This document shows positions 9,863-18,757 of a DNA stretch of 61,047 nucleotides, piece by piece. Each line of letters starts with the position of its first letter. The first letter of the stretch is position 1. The translations under genes were made by a program, and so were the position numbers. The stretch is from WTAW01 sp964406575 (GTDB lineage Bacteria > Acidobacteriota > Aminicenantia > Aminicenantales > Aminicenantaceae): NCBI GenBank assembly GCA_964406575.1, contig CAYOSH010000025.1, positions 1 through 61,047 on the forward strand, in the 5' to 3' direction. Below the pieces are notes generated by a model. That model was not told where the DNA came from. It made no database searches and saw nothing but the letters and a program-made list of their open reading frames with translations.

Positions 9863-10315
9863 TTTAAATCTCCTTAATTCAAGTGTCTGTTTGTCCTGCT
9901 TTCACAGGATCCCTTCTCCCGTCTTATAAATATAAAGGTGAGGGAGAACGTTTGCCTTTTCTTTTTCATGTCTCTTCTCTGGCCACCTCCTGTTTTGACC
10001 CAAAAAAAAAGAGGCTGCTCAGGCTCCACAGAGCCTGAAACAGCCTCTTCTATTTCAGTCAGCTAAAAGATTTAAATTATTTCATTTTTTTGAGGTGCAA
10101 TATGCGTGCCAAACTGATTTTTTTCTATAAATTATTGATATCATTAACTTTAAAAAATAAACAATCTATAATTTATCTCCGATTTATTCAATGCTTTGAA
10201 TAATAATCCAAATATATGAACTGTATCCCGGGAAATGAAAATTTGATTCCGTAAAGTAAGTTTACAGCTTTACAACTCCCTATGCCCAAGTCCATTTATG
10301 CGGAATTGAAATGTT
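9863..10315. other. Intergenic region: receptor promoter region and deacetylase 3' end
   Basis: This 453-base gap carries the Shine-Dalgarno sequence of the TTG-started receptor near its left end and a strong minus-strand terminator at 10002-10049. The remaining 260 bases are very A+T-rich and show no conserved frame. The terminator lies about 270 bases after the deacetylase stop, so that mRNA would have an unusually long 3' untranslated part. Confidence 0.4.
10002..10049 (-). terminator. Rho-independent terminator, two-part stem
   Basis: On the minus strand a stem of GAGGCTG with CAGCCTC, continued after a small internal loop by CAGGCTC with GAGCCTG, closes on a four-base loop. It is followed by nine T (forward A run at 10002-10010). 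It would end transcripts coming from the deacetylase gene at 10316-11512 and insulate the receptor gene. Confidence 0.85.
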
Positions 10316-11512
10316 TTAAAAAGGGAATGGATTTATCATCCAGTCCAGAAGTTCTTTCGCATTTACAATCCTGACTTCAGGTTTCGAAAGGGCATAATCG
10401 ATAAATTCCCTGAGTGCCCACTGCCTTTCCTCCACACTCGTATTGGGTAATTTCTGAAATTTGGAAGAATAAATATCACTGTGCATTCCGAAAGACATTG
10501 GACATCGGTTGCCTTTAAGCCTCAAATCCAACGTGTATTTAAGCGTAGCCAGGAATTCAATTCCAGTCATACCGAATTCAACCCATAAATTCCAGTCAAA
10601 TCCAGTGATCTTCCCATTCTCCTCATCAAAATATTCTTGCACCGTCTTCATTTTTTTCCGCAGGCCTGCCTCAATTCCGTATCGGGCACACTGACTATCA
10701 GGAGGAACGATGACCGCATATGCAGGGATTTCCCATAATCCTGGATACTTTGATACCGTTTTTCTTTGGTGCTCCAGAGATGAGACTTTATCTCCCGGGC
10801 TTCCTTCATCCAAGGTGTACGGCCATAGAAAATCCGTCCCATCCTGATCATCCTGGAATCCCTCCTCTATGCTGCAATCATACAAGAAACCTTTATGAAA
10901 AACAGCTTGAAAGGCACTATCGTTATACTCTAGATACGGTGTCCTGAAACCATAAATATCAGATGGATCCATTCCAATCCCTTTTGTCGGCTCCGGTTGA
11001 CTTATTGATTCCTGAGGGTCAAATGATTTTGTGAGCCAATCTATACAGGTCTGGATTTCTGATGTCCACTCCTTGACGCTGAGCAGAGCCCCATGTCTGT
11101 GCCGGTGAGTATGCACGCCAAGTTCATGTCCTTTCAATAGAGCCTCTCTCCACACTCTCTTGATAAGAACAGGGTTTTCAGCTTGGCTCCCATCAATATA
11201 GCTAGTTGCACAGTACATGGAGAAGTGAATCCGCGCACTATCATATGTCTTCCTGTTTTTATTCCCCTGGGGATTATGCCTCAAATCGAAGAGATCTGTC
11301 ATAAACTTAACTCCTCCTGTTCCCCCTGAATTTTCAAGACCTGAAAATCCGTTATCATCCGAACCAAAAATAATAAATTGAGGAACCTGCTCAATTTTCA
11401 GAGAACCGGGAGGTCCCTGGGAAAACGGCTTGCTCTGCGGCTCTGTAGTAACTGAGCATGTTGTCATCAGAAAGAAAATCGATATGCAAACAACTCCGAA
11501 TATTTTTCTCAT
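10316..11512 (-). CDS. NodB-like polysaccharide deacetylase lipoprotein
   Basis: This 398-residue protein has a lipoprotein signal (SIFFLMTTCS). It shows features of carbohydrate esterase family 4: an early acidic motif FGSDDNG (about residues 50-56) where the catalytic and metal-binding Asp pair sits, a histidine-rich HTHRHRHG segment as metal ligand, and a later GFRTPYLEYN motif. These fit NodB-like metal-dependent deacetylases, although the family consensus is loose here. The substrate could be a cell-wall or capsular polysaccharide. A GAGAG precedes the ATG. Nothing nearby suggests a polysaccharide locus. Confidence 0.75.
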   Translation of the reverse strand: MRKIFGVVCISIFFLMTTCSVTTEPQSKPFSQGPPGSLKIEQVPQFIIFGSDDNGFSGLENSGGTGGVKFMTDLFDLRHNPQGNKNRKTYDSARIHFSMYCATSYIDGSQAENPVLIKRVWREALLKGHELGVHTHRHRHGALLSVKEWTSEIQTCIDWLTKSFDPQESISQPEPTKGIGMDPSDIYGFRTPYLEYNDSAFQAVFHKGFLYDCSIEEGFQDDQDGTDFLWPYTLDEGSPGDKVSSLEHQRKTVSKYPGLWEIPAYAVIVPPDSQCARYGIEAGLRKKMKTVQEYFDEENGKITGFDWNLWVEFGMTGIEFLATLKYTLDLRLKGNRCPMSFGMHSDIYSSKFQKLPNTSVEERQWALREFIDYALSKPEVRIVNAKELLDWMINPFPF

Positions 11513-11702
11513 GTTCTCTCTTTTCGAAAATTATTTGTATCTGAATGGCTATTATGCCCCATTATAATCTTCTCCAGTTAAATTTTTTAAGGCACGTTCT
11601 CATTTATGAAAATCTCTCTACAAGGCCATGTGCTTTTGGTGCTCCTATTCCTTTCTCCCTCAAAATTTCTCAAGAAAGAATAAAATTGAAATCGCTGTGT
11701 GT

Positions 11703-11915
11703 TCAACGGGATCTCCATTCCTTCACAGCAAGCATGATATCTTTATCTTTAACTGTTCGTCTTCCCGCATGCTCGGCAAGGTCTTTACTGCGCTCAGCGA
11801 TCTCCCTCGCGATCTCCTCGACCGACCTCGCCAGCTCCCTGGCCGCCCTTCTGCTTGCCCTTGCTCCAGTATCTTTAATTATTCTTTTTAGCGCCAGAGT
11901 CGGTAATTCACCCAT
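11703..11915 (-). CDS. Archaeal-type histone (CBF/NF-Y/HMf histone fold), 70 residues
   Basis: The start is the ATG at 11915, six bases after GGAG (11922-11925); the longer TTG start at 11951 lacks this support. The product is a single histone fold of 70 residues, the usual length of archaeal histones. Compared from memory with HMfB of Methanothermus fervidus, it shares ELP at the N-terminus, RIIKD-GA in helix 1, and then aligns without a gap from S21 to K56, with identical L28, A29, E33, E34, R37, I39, A40, L46, A47, H49, A50, G51, R52, T54 and K56. The R52/D59 pair that closes loop 2 in archaeal histones is present, and the DNA-contacting Lys53 is a conservative Arg. One residue is lacking in loop 1, and that loop is Arg-rich (SRRAAR). 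The product should dimerise and bind DNA. It is a lone gene between a deacetylase and a divergent methyltransferase. Confidence 0.9.
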   Translation of the reverse strand: MGELPTLALKRIIKDTGARASRRAARELARSVEEIAREIAERSKDLAEHAGRRTVKDKDIMLAVKEWRSR

Positions 11916-11974
11916 ATCCCACTCCAAATATTTTTGAGAGTCAAATCCCAATTGTTCAAAATCGTTTTTTTATG

Positions 11975-11998
11975 ATTATAGCAAAAATTAGCTATAAT
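11975..11998. promoter_or_regulatory. Palindrome with divergent -10-like boxes between histone and methyltransferase genes
   Basis: ATTATAGC (11975-11982) and GCTATAAT (11991-11998) are a perfect eight-base inverted repeat around eight bases. Each arm contains a TATAAT, one reading towards the histone gene (60 bases before its ATG) and one towards the methyltransferase at 12189. No good -35 is visible for either. It could be a shared operator or back-to-back promoters. Confidence 0.45.
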
Positions 11999-12188
11999 TT
12001 TTATCTAGTGTATTACTTTCGTCTAAACCGAGTTGAATTGATTTCGTATTTTTCTCATGATAGAAGTGAAAGAGATAATGGCAAACCTATGTTTCAACGA
12101 AATGAGATGGAGATGGATATTTTGCACCGGGGACAATACCATTAGCTTGGAGATATTGGAGCGGCCAAAAAAAAGAGGAGGAGAATGA

Positions 12189-12761
12189 ATGAGTTTCACA
12201 AATCCTAGTAAAATAACAATACTCGCGCATGAGTTTTTTTGGTTTAAAATTCTAAAGGGCTATTATCGAAAATTCGTGAGATCGTTGGATTTGAGGGGCG
12301 ATGAAAGGGTCCTTGATTTTGGTTGCGGTCCTGGCGCCGAATCTAAGTTCATCGCACTAACTCTCCAAAAAGGAAAAGGCGAGCTGACCTGCTTTGACAT
12401 ATCTGAAAAATGGATCGAGCGCGCTAAAAAAAATTTGCGACAGTTTTCCAATGTCGAATTCTATGTCAAAGATATTCGAACGTGGGAAGAGAAGAATGAT
12501 TATTATGACACGGTGGTCGTCCATATTATGCTTCATGACATCCCCCGATTGGAAAGGCCTGAGGTTATAAAGGCCCTTGTACAGAAGATGGAGAGAAGTG
12601 CAACTCTTATTATCCGAGAGCCCACTAAAGAGGGACATGGAATTCTCCCCGAGGAGATACAAGAATTGATGACAAAAAACGGTTTGAAGGAAATTGTGTC
12701 TGGATTAGCCAAGCGCACGCTTATGGGGACCTATTACACAGGATTTTACAGGAAGGCTTAA
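12189..12761 (+). CDS. Class I SAM-dependent methyltransferase
   Basis: This 190-residue Rossmann-fold methyltransferase has motif I VLDFGCGPGAES at about residues 41-52, an acidic loop at FDIS ending strand 2, and a later HDIP segment. A GAGGAGGAG run ends just before the ATG at 12189. The substrate is not identifiable. The gene is followed after eight bases by an isoprenylcysteine-methyltransferase-like gene, so the two are probably co-transcribed, and both transfer methyl groups. Confidence 0.8.
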   Translation: MSFTNPSKITILAHEFFWFKILKGYYRKFVRSLDLRGDERVLDFGCGPGAESKFIALTLQKGKGELTCFDISEKWIERAKKNLRQFSNVEFYVKDIRTWEEKNDYYDTVVVHIMLHDIPRLERPEVIKALVQKMERSATLIIREPTKEGHGILPEEIQELMTKNGLKEIVSGLAKRTLMGTYYTGFYRKA

Positions 12762-12769
12762 AGGTTCGA

Positions 12770-13459
12770 ATGGCACCAGAAGAAGCTTCAAAAATCAAAA
12801 ACATTATCAGAGGGATAGCGATGTCGGGCTGTCTTATAGCCCTGTTTTTTGGCCCGGGAGGCACATTCAACTGGCCTGAAGCCTGGCTGTTTCTTTTTCT
12901 TTACGCAGTTGCATTGACTGGAATAGTGGTCTGGATGAAGAAAAATGCTCCAGATCTCCTCAAAGAACGAATGTCAAGAAAAAAAGACGCCAAAACCTGG
13001 GATAAAGTCATCTTGAGCATCTATACCGTTCTGGTGATGATCATGCTTGCGGTTATAGGCTTTGATGCTGTCAGATACAACTGGTCACACGTGCCCTTGC
13101 TAGTGAAAGTTTTGGGATTTTTGGGTTTTTTCCCCGCGTACATGTTAGTCTTCTGGACAATGACCCAAAATCGTTATTTATCCGAAGTCGTCAGAATCCA
13201 GAAAGAACGGGGGCATGACGTTTGCACCACTGGACCCTATAGATACATCCGACACCCTATGTATGTGGGAGTCATCATCTTCGTCCTTTGTCTCCCTCTG
13301 GCACTTGGATCTTTCTTTGCGTTGATCCTGAGTGCCGCTATTGTGATCGTTTTCATTATCCGAACCGCACTCGAAGATAAAACTCTCCAAAAAGAGCTAT
13401 CGGGGTATAAAGAGTATGCGGAAAAGGTCCGTTATAGGCTGATACCTGGTGTTTGGTAA
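12770..13459 (+). CDS. Isoprenylcysteine carboxyl methyltransferase (ICMT/PEMT-like) membrane protein
   Basis: This 229-residue integral membrane protein has about five hydrophobic segments. The C-terminal signature RYIRHPMYVG (residues 158-167), with a later conserved Glu/Tyr region (GYKEYAEKVRYRLIPGVW), is the SAM-binding core of the ICMT / phospholipid methyltransferase / DUF1295-like group. In bacteria such enzymes methylate lipids or small hydrophobic thiols. It lies eight bases after the soluble methyltransferase and 2 bases before a small membrane-protein frame. Confidence 0.85.
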   Translation: MAPEEASKIKNIIRGIAMSGCLIALFFGPGGTFNWPEAWLFLFLYAVALTGIVVWMKKNAPDLLKERMSRKKDAKTWDKVILSIYTVLVMIMLAVIGFDAVRYNWSHVPLLVKVLGFLGFFPAYMLVFWTMTQNRYLSEVVRIQKERGHDVCTTGPYRYIRHPMYVGVIIFVLCLPLALGSFFALILSAAIVIVFIIRTALEDKTLQKELSGYKEYAEKVRYRLIPGVW

Positions 13460-13461
13460 AT

Positions 13462-13785
13462 ATGCACCAAATTGAAGTCTTGGGATATCCCATAGGCGTG
13501 TTTATCTTCAATTCTATAGCCAATGTATTTCCGCAGATCGATGCGATCAGGAATTGGTATACGATTTGGATCGTGGGAGCCATCTATCTCTATCCTGCAT
13601 ACATTTTCGCCTATTTCATTTTTTTCCATCTGATCCGCATAAAGCCGATCAACACGTTATTCACCTTCACGACACTCACTCATTATTTCCGACGCTACCA
13701 CGAACCGGAAACCTCCTTGAAAGATGTGCTGCAAAAGAAAAATTCCAACATGGAGAAAAATCCTGGCATAGGTAAAAAAATTTGA
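13462..13785 (+). CDS. Possible small membrane protein of unknown function
   Basis: This open frame of 107 residues begins two bases after the ICMT stop. It contains a long hydrophobic stretch (IWIVGAIYLYPAYIFAYFIF) and a basic, polar C-terminal tail. No clear ribosome binding site is visible, so translation would depend on coupling to the upstream gene. I recognise no family. Its codon use looks protein-like, but its reality is uncertain. Confidence 0.4.
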   Translation: MHQIEVLGYPIGVFIFNSIANVFPQIDAIRNWYTIWIVGAIYLYPAYIFAYFIFFHLIRIKPINTLFTFTTLTHYFRRYHEPETSLKDVLQKKNSNMEKNPGIGKKI

Positions 13786-13830
13786 GCTATTGTCAGTCAT
13801 TCGATGAATTAAAACTTTTCCTTAAAAAAA

Positions 13831-13875
13831 GGACTGTCACCTTTTTCCAGAGGTAAAGCAAAAAGGTGACAGTCC
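13831..13875. repeat. Inverted repeat of a GGACTGTCACC element
   Basis: Two perfect 16-base arms (13831-13846 and 13860-13875) beginning GGACTGTCACC flank 13 bases. One arm recurs alone at 27681-27693, beside the permease stop. The hairpin sits between convergent genes and might act as a bidirectional terminator, but it lacks a clean T run. The recurrence suggests a dispersed REP-like element. Confidence 0.6.
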
Positions 13876-13891
13876 CCTTTTCCGGAACACC

Positions 13892-14638
13892 TTAGATGTT
13901 GCGGCACAAGGTTACTTTTCTGACACCCTTGACCTGACGAAAATTGGCACCCTGGCTTATACAAGCGATGACCAGATTGCGATTTGTAACGATAGAGCCA
14001 GAAATGGCGTTGAGTCCATAATCAAACAATACAGGAGACAAAGGCGTGCTCGGCCCAAGCATTATTTTGTAGGCGTCTGGTTTTACCAGATTTAGGATCT
14101 CCCCCAGCGTGTGGTTGATCAGGGTTGTGCTGGTTATTGCGACAATATCAGCTTGCGGGAGAAGAGTTGTAATCTCTTCACCGATGAGGTCTCCAGGACG
14201 AGCACGCCCGGGGAGCTCAAAAACCCATAATTTCCGTGCCACCCCCCGGAGCTTCTTTACAAACGGAAAGTGCCCTATGATCGCGATCCGTTTTCCCTGT
14301 CCTCTAACGCTGATCTCATCCGCAGCATTCCTATCAACACATAAGGATTCATCAATCTGGATCAAAGAATTCACTGCAGCGATACCGATCGAAGCTTCCA
14401 GGATGTGATCAGAAAGCGACAGCTCTGCCAATGCTCTTGCACCTGTAGGGAGAAGCTCACCCGCAGACTCCACCTGGTTTCCTTCTTGAGGAGGAATGGA
14501 GGCTGCCATCGTGGAGGCAAGACCACACCGAAATGAAGTCACGGCTGTCCAATACACGCATGTGCGAATATCGGAGATTCCATGATCGCTCTCCATCGAG
14601 GATAGAATGTCCCTTAGCAACTTTTTGGATGTTTTCAT
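13892..14638 (-). CDS. DUF4213/DUF364 protein (putative metal-chelate-associated Rossmann-like protein)
   Basis: This 248-residue soluble protein has an N-terminal DUF4213-like part (about 10-100) with an RCGLAST segment. The C-terminal DUF364 part (about 110-235) shows the features of that family: GKRIAIIGHFPFVKKLR, then ADIVAITSTTLINHTL, then IMLGPSTPLSPVLFDYG. Family members are found with metal or chelate transport genes and are thought to bind metal or a cofactor, but the function is not established. An AAGGGTG lies before the ATG. It stands alone here. Confidence 0.8.
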   Translation of the reverse strand: MKTSKKLLRDILSSMESDHGISDIRTCVYWTAVTSFRCGLASTMAASIPPQEGNQVESAGELLPTGARALAELSLSDHILEASIGIAAVNSLIQIDESLCVDRNAADEISVRGQGKRIAIIGHFPFVKKLRGVARKLWVFELPGRARPGDLIGEEITTLLPQADIVAITSTTLINHTLGEILNLVKPDAYKIMLGPSTPLSPVLFDYGLNAISGSIVTNRNLVIACISQGANFRQVKGVRKVTLCRNI

Positions 14639-14764
14639 TTATTCACCCTTTTCCCAGAAGCAGCTTATAGCACAGGGAAAAAGTGCAGTCAAATTTCTTG
14701 CATTTTTCGGTCTTCTGCTATAGGTTGGATTTTGACACTTTTCACAACACAAAGGAGGACCCCA

Positions 14765-16408
14765 GTGAAACTAAGAACTTTATTTTTTTCTCTCTTGTTT
14801 CTAACAATTCTTTTGGTGATCAATTCATGGGCTGATGACAACTGCTCAAGCTTCCTTGTGAGCAAGGGAGCGTCAAAAGATGGATCTGTCATGATCACCT
14901 ACACCTGTGACGGAGAGTTCCATCCCCATCTCGAATATATCCCCGCTAAAGACAATGAGGCCGGGGCAACAATCAAAGTGAGGGGCAGAGATGGTACGAT
15001 CCGGGGTGAAGTCAAGCAGGTTTCTCACACATATGCTGTCGTCGGATTGATGAACGAGTTTCAGTTGGCCATTGGCGAAACCACATTCGGGGGCCGCAAT
15101 GAATTGCGAAATCCGGAAGGCCTTCTTCACTATTTTTTGCTGATGGAACTTGCCCTCCAGCGTGCAAAGACTGCCCGGGAGGCCATTGAAGTCATGGCTG
15201 AACTCGTCGAGGAATATGGCTACGGCAGTACAGGAGAATCTTTTTCCCTCGCCGATCCTAACGAAGCATGGATCATGGAAATGATCGGGCCTGGTCCGGG
15301 TGGAAAAGGAGCTCATTGGGTGGCGTTACGTATTCCAGACGGATACATCTGCGCCCATGCCAACATGTCGCGTATCGGTGAGTTTCCGATGGATGACCCT
15401 GACAACTGCATGTATTCTGCGAATGTCATATCGTTCGCTGAGCAAAAGGGATACTATGACAAAAAATCAGGGAAACCGTTTAGCTTCCGTTATGCTTACG
15501 ACCCTCCGAAACCTTCATCACTCAGGACCTGTGCAGCGCGTGTGTGGAGTATGTTTCGCCGCTGTGCACCCTCGATGGACCTATCGCCGGATTTCCAGCG
15601 CGGGGTGGAAGGGACCAAGCCGTATCCACTGTGGATCAAACCCGATAAGCAATTGGCCCTTCAGGATGTGATGCGCGTTATGCGGGACCATTACGAAGGG
15701 ACTCCATTCGATATGACGGTGGGTCTGGATGCCGGGCCTTTCGGTAGCCCATTGAGATGCCGAGAATTGACGTGGGAAATGAAGGGCATCAAGTACAGCT
15801 GGGAAAGACCCATCTCAACTCAACAGACGGCCTTTTCGTTTATCTCTCAGTCCCGGGATTGGCTTCCGGATCCGATCGGGGGCGTGTACTGGTACGGCCT
15901 GGATGACACATACACCAGTTGTTACGTTCCCCTATACTGCTGTATCGATTCATTGCCGAAGTCATTCACTGTGGGAGATATCCAGAATTTCACCTGGGAT
16001 TCTGCCTGGTGGGTCTTCAATTTCGTGGCGAATTTCGCCAATCTCCGCTACTGCGACATGGTCCAGGATATCCTCAAGGTCCAGGCTGCGCTTGAGGATC
16101 AATTTCTGGAATTGCAGCCCGTGATCGAAAAGACGGCCGGCGAGTTGCTGAGCAAAGACCCGGAGCTCGTGGTGCGGTTCCTCACCAATTACTCAGTCAA
16201 TCAAGGGGATATGGTCGTCAAGCGCTGGATCGAATTGGGAGAACACCTCATCTGCAAGTACAATGATGGTTACATCAAGGATGAAAACGGCAGGGCTCGG
16301 GGTGTGGGTTATCCTTCTGAATGGCTGAAGACAGTCCTCAAATCCAAGCCTGAACAATTTAAATTGCCCACCTGGGGAGAGGATAAAAAAGACGGCCGGC
16401 TGCATTAA
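14765..16408 (+). CDS. Peptidase family C69 dipeptidase, exported
   Basis: The start is a GTG at 14765, six bases after AAAGGAGG (14751-14758). The frame also runs upstream to a TTG at 14732, but that is outside the Shine-Dalgarno context. The product has 547 residues. A signal peptide ending near ADDN would expose Cys27 (CSSFLVSKGASKDGS) as the N-terminal nucleophile that defines the Ntn-hydrolase family C69 (dipeptidase A / U34). The conserved Asn/Asp-rich core follows (SFSLADPNEAWIMEM). It should cleave dipeptides in the periplasm or outside. Its neighbours are unrelated and convergent or divergent. Confidence 0.85.
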   Translation: MKLRTLFFSLLFLTILLVINSWADDNCSSFLVSKGASKDGSVMITYTCDGEFHPHLEYIPAKDNEAGATIKVRGRDGTIRGEVKQVSHTYAVVGLMNEFQLAIGETTFGGRNELRNPEGLLHYFLLMELALQRAKTAREAIEVMAELVEEYGYGSTGESFSLADPNEAWIMEMIGPGPGGKGAHWVALRIPDGYICAHANMSRIGEFPMDDPDNCMYSANVISFAEQKGYYDKKSGKPFSFRYAYDPPKPSSLRTCAARVWSMFRRCAPSMDLSPDFQRGVEGTKPYPLWIKPDKQLALQDVMRVMRDHYEGTPFDMTVGLDAGPFGSPLRCRELTWEMKGIKYSWERPISTQQTAFSFISQSRDWLPDPIGGVYWYGLDDTYTSCYVPLYCCIDSLPKSFTVGDIQNFTWDSAWWVFNFVANFANLRYCDMVQDILKVQAALEDQFLELQPVIEKTAGELLSKDPELVVRFLTNYSVNQGDMVVKRWIELGEHLICKYNDGYIKDENGRARGVGYPSEWLKTVLKSKPEQFKLPTWGEDKKDGRLH

Positions 16409-16581
16409 TTTTTAGGGGGCGAAGGAGGGATGGCTCCATTTTTGCAGGTCTTTTCGGGGAATGAATCGCTCTTACAAAAAGGCAAAATTGCTTTTTGTGT
16501 TTCCTTATGGATTATTGAGTGAATCCTATCTGCAATCCGAACATGAAACAACGATAAGCGAAAGAATGATGTGATTTCTCG

Positions 16582-17994
16582 TTAATTCTTCTCTTTTTTC
16601 GATTTTAGCCGTTCCAGCATAGCCGCGCCGTTTGTGTTATCTGGATTTATCTCCAAAGATTTCTCGTAATTCTTAATAGCCAGCTCTTTCTCCCCAAGGA
16701 GCATGTAACTCTCTCCCAAGCTGTCGTAAACATTCCAAGCTTCGGGGTACAATTCCACATTCATCTTAAAAACTTCGATGGCTTCTTTGAGCTTGTTTTG
16801 ATTGATGAGCTGGTATCCCAGCCGGTTCATCTCCACTTCGTCAAAATAGTATTTCTCAACAGGAGCATCCTTAATCTCAGCATACTTTTTGAGAGCTGCG
16901 TCCATTCCTGATTCGCCGATCACTTGTCCAAGCACAGTTGCTGCAGAGAGTGATTCATGGATTCGCATCCACACATACTTAACGTTATTCTGGTGTTCTC
17001 TTTTCAGTTGCTCAGGATCTATGCCAGATTTAGAGATGAAGGAATACTTTTTCTCATAAGAAAACCGGTCCTGCACAGATGCCAGGTCAAGCCCCTCCTC
17101 ATTCGCTGCAGATAGGTCGTTCCACAGTCCGACCAAGTAATCCCTCCAGAGCGTTAGGAATTCCCCGCTCATGCGCCCATTGTGGCAATCATACACCCAT
17201 TCCACAGCATCCTTATCCTTCAGCACTTCGTTCATAACCAACATCCATCGGGGGGCATCAAACTGAGAGGAAAAGGCGATAGACATAGAACCTTTGTAGA
17301 AAAGATCTCCAGTGAATAGGAGCTTCTCTTCCAGACAGTGTATAATGATGTCGTCTCCTGTATGGCGTCCTTCACCGAAGTAGATCAGATTAAAGGTCAG
17401 GTCCCCCATGTCCAATGTCATGCGGTCGTTGAACGTGATAGTGGGCAGGGTGAGGACATAATTATTTTCCAGGTCGTCACACATGATCTCGGCTGAGCTT
17501 ATGAGATCACGATACCTCTGGGCGTCTTCTGAATCCGGTTCCATCGCCTTCATTTGGTTTTCCCATTGGATTATTGTGGCCCGCCGCTGAGCCACAAAAT
17601 TTGGCCTTTCTTGATCGAATTGACGCATTCTTTCTGGGCTGGTTTCATGGGAAATGATAACAGCCTCAGGGAAGACCTGGTTTCCACTCGTGTGATCGAA
17701 GTGAAAATGCGTATTGATCACGTAGGCAAAATCATTGCGCCCAAATTCGCGTTCGATGACTTTTCTATACTTTTCAGTGAGCGTTGGGGATTTACCGGTA
17801 TCGATCATTACGATGCCTTTCTTCGAAGCGAGAGCAATGACCTGATCTGTGTAGACCTTGCCTGATTTGACGACTAAAACTCTCTCGCTCACCCTATCGA
17901 ATTCAACCGCTATCTCATTTGTCGCTGAGACGAAAACAGGCATTAAAACCAGCAACAGAGATAAATAAAAAAATGGAATCCATCTTGATTTCAT
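16582..17994 (-). CDS. Exported metallo-beta-lactamase-fold hydrolase with C-terminal TPRs
   Basis: This 470-residue protein has a signal peptide (residues 1-24). The metal site is the canonical H96-x-H98-x-D100-H101 in THFHFDHTSGN. A later GEGRHTGDDII supplies the next histidine and FTGDLFYKG the bridging Asp. Residues about 385-465 form TPR units ending in YEKSLEINPDNTNG. A GGGAGG precedes the ATG. Substrate candidates include lipids, acyl-homoserine lactones or alkyl-sulfates; none can be chosen from sequence alone. Confidence 0.85.
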   Translation of the reverse strand: MKSRWIPFFYLSLLLVLMPVFVSATNEIAVEFDRVSERVLVVKSGKVYTDQVIALASKKGIVMIDTGKSPTLTEKYRKVIEREFGRNDFAYVINTHFHFDHTSGNQVFPEAVIISHETSPERMRQFDQERPNFVAQRRATIIQWENQMKAMEPDSEDAQRYRDLISSAEIMCDDLENNYVLTLPTITFNDRMTLDMGDLTFNLIYFGEGRHTGDDIIIHCLEEKLLFTGDLFYKGSMSIAFSSQFDAPRWMLVMNEVLKDKDAVEWVYDCHNGRMSGEFLTLWRDYLVGLWNDLSAANEEGLDLASVQDRFSYEKKYSFISKSGIDPEQLKREHQNNVKYVWMRIHESLSAATVLGQVIGESGMDAALKKYAEIKDAPVEKYYFDEVEMNRLGYQLINQNKLKEAIEVFKMNVELYPEAWNVYDSLGESYMLLGEKELAIKNYEKSLEINPDNTNGAAMLERLKSKKEKN

Positions 17995-18106
17995 TACATC
18001 CTCCCTTTGTTTTGAAATACAGAAAAATGTAACGGGTACATTTTTCCTGATCTAATTAAAAAGTGTACCTAGCACCTATTATATTTATAACGAGCCGATA
18101 GTTTTC

Positions 18107-18505
18107 TTAGGCCACGGCAGTCCTTGTGATTTTCGCCACTAAGTTGGCGGTGGGATCCGGGCAACGGACATATTCTGTAGTAACACCATCGGGATCGATC
18201 ACTTTTTCATAGGGGGTGTTTTCATACTTCCACGGCAACGTAACCCCGTTTTCTAAGAGACGTATAAAATCATGCATGCTGGCTAAGAGCCAAGGGCAGA
18301 TCTTCCCCATATCTTTTGGATATTCAAACGTGTCACCCTTCTTATGACACCACGTATCTTCACGCGCTTCATAGATCTCGATATCGATCTTGTACTTGCG
18401 CCTCTTTTCTTGACCTCCTGCATTTCCCAAACTGAACAACATCGGCGTAGCCACAAGCCCAGCAAATCCACATCCAGTTTTGCCCAAAAAATCTCTCCGT
18501 CTCAT
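18107..18505 (-). CDS. TIGR04076 family protein with Tat-type signal
   Basis: This 132-residue protein has an N-terminal twin-arginine-like signal (MRRRDFLGKTGCGFAGLVA) followed by a small domain. That domain has the TIGR04076 features: a KIDIEIYEAR strand, a GDTFEY segment, GKICPWLLASMHDF, and the terminal YVRCPDPTANLVAKI. Family members are usually cytoplasmic and shorter, so the export signal is notable. The function is unknown. GGAGGGAAT precedes the ATG. Confidence 0.75.
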   Translation of the reverse strand: MRRRDFLGKTGCGFAGLVATPMLFSLGNAGGQEKRRKYKIDIEIYEAREDTWCHKKGDTFEYPKDMGKICPWLLASMHDFIRLLENGVTLPWKYENTPYEKVIDPDGVTTEYVRCPDPTANLVAKITRTAVA

Positions 18506-18757
18506 ATTCCCTCCATCTCAGAATTAAAGTTATTTATGCTTCATACTAGCAATATCTGTGCCAGTGTTTATTCATTAATCCCAATCCTTTTCAGGCAGGC
18601 TTCCGCTCACACTCCATCCCAAGAATGCACCAAAATGATTTCTACTCATTCTAAGGGATTAAGGAATCGCGCAAAGCAAAGGATGTAAAAATTTTTAACA
18701 CTGTCAAGCTAGAAACAGTTTCCAATCTTGGTCCATTCTCCTAACAAAACGAAAGAG

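Noticed and set aside
11703..11951. HU/IHF-type or antitoxin-like reading of the small Arg/Ala-rich protein
   Set aside because: The order of conserved positions (RIIKD-GA, HAGRxT, DIxLAV) is that of the histone fold; HU and ribbon-helix-helix proteins lack it.
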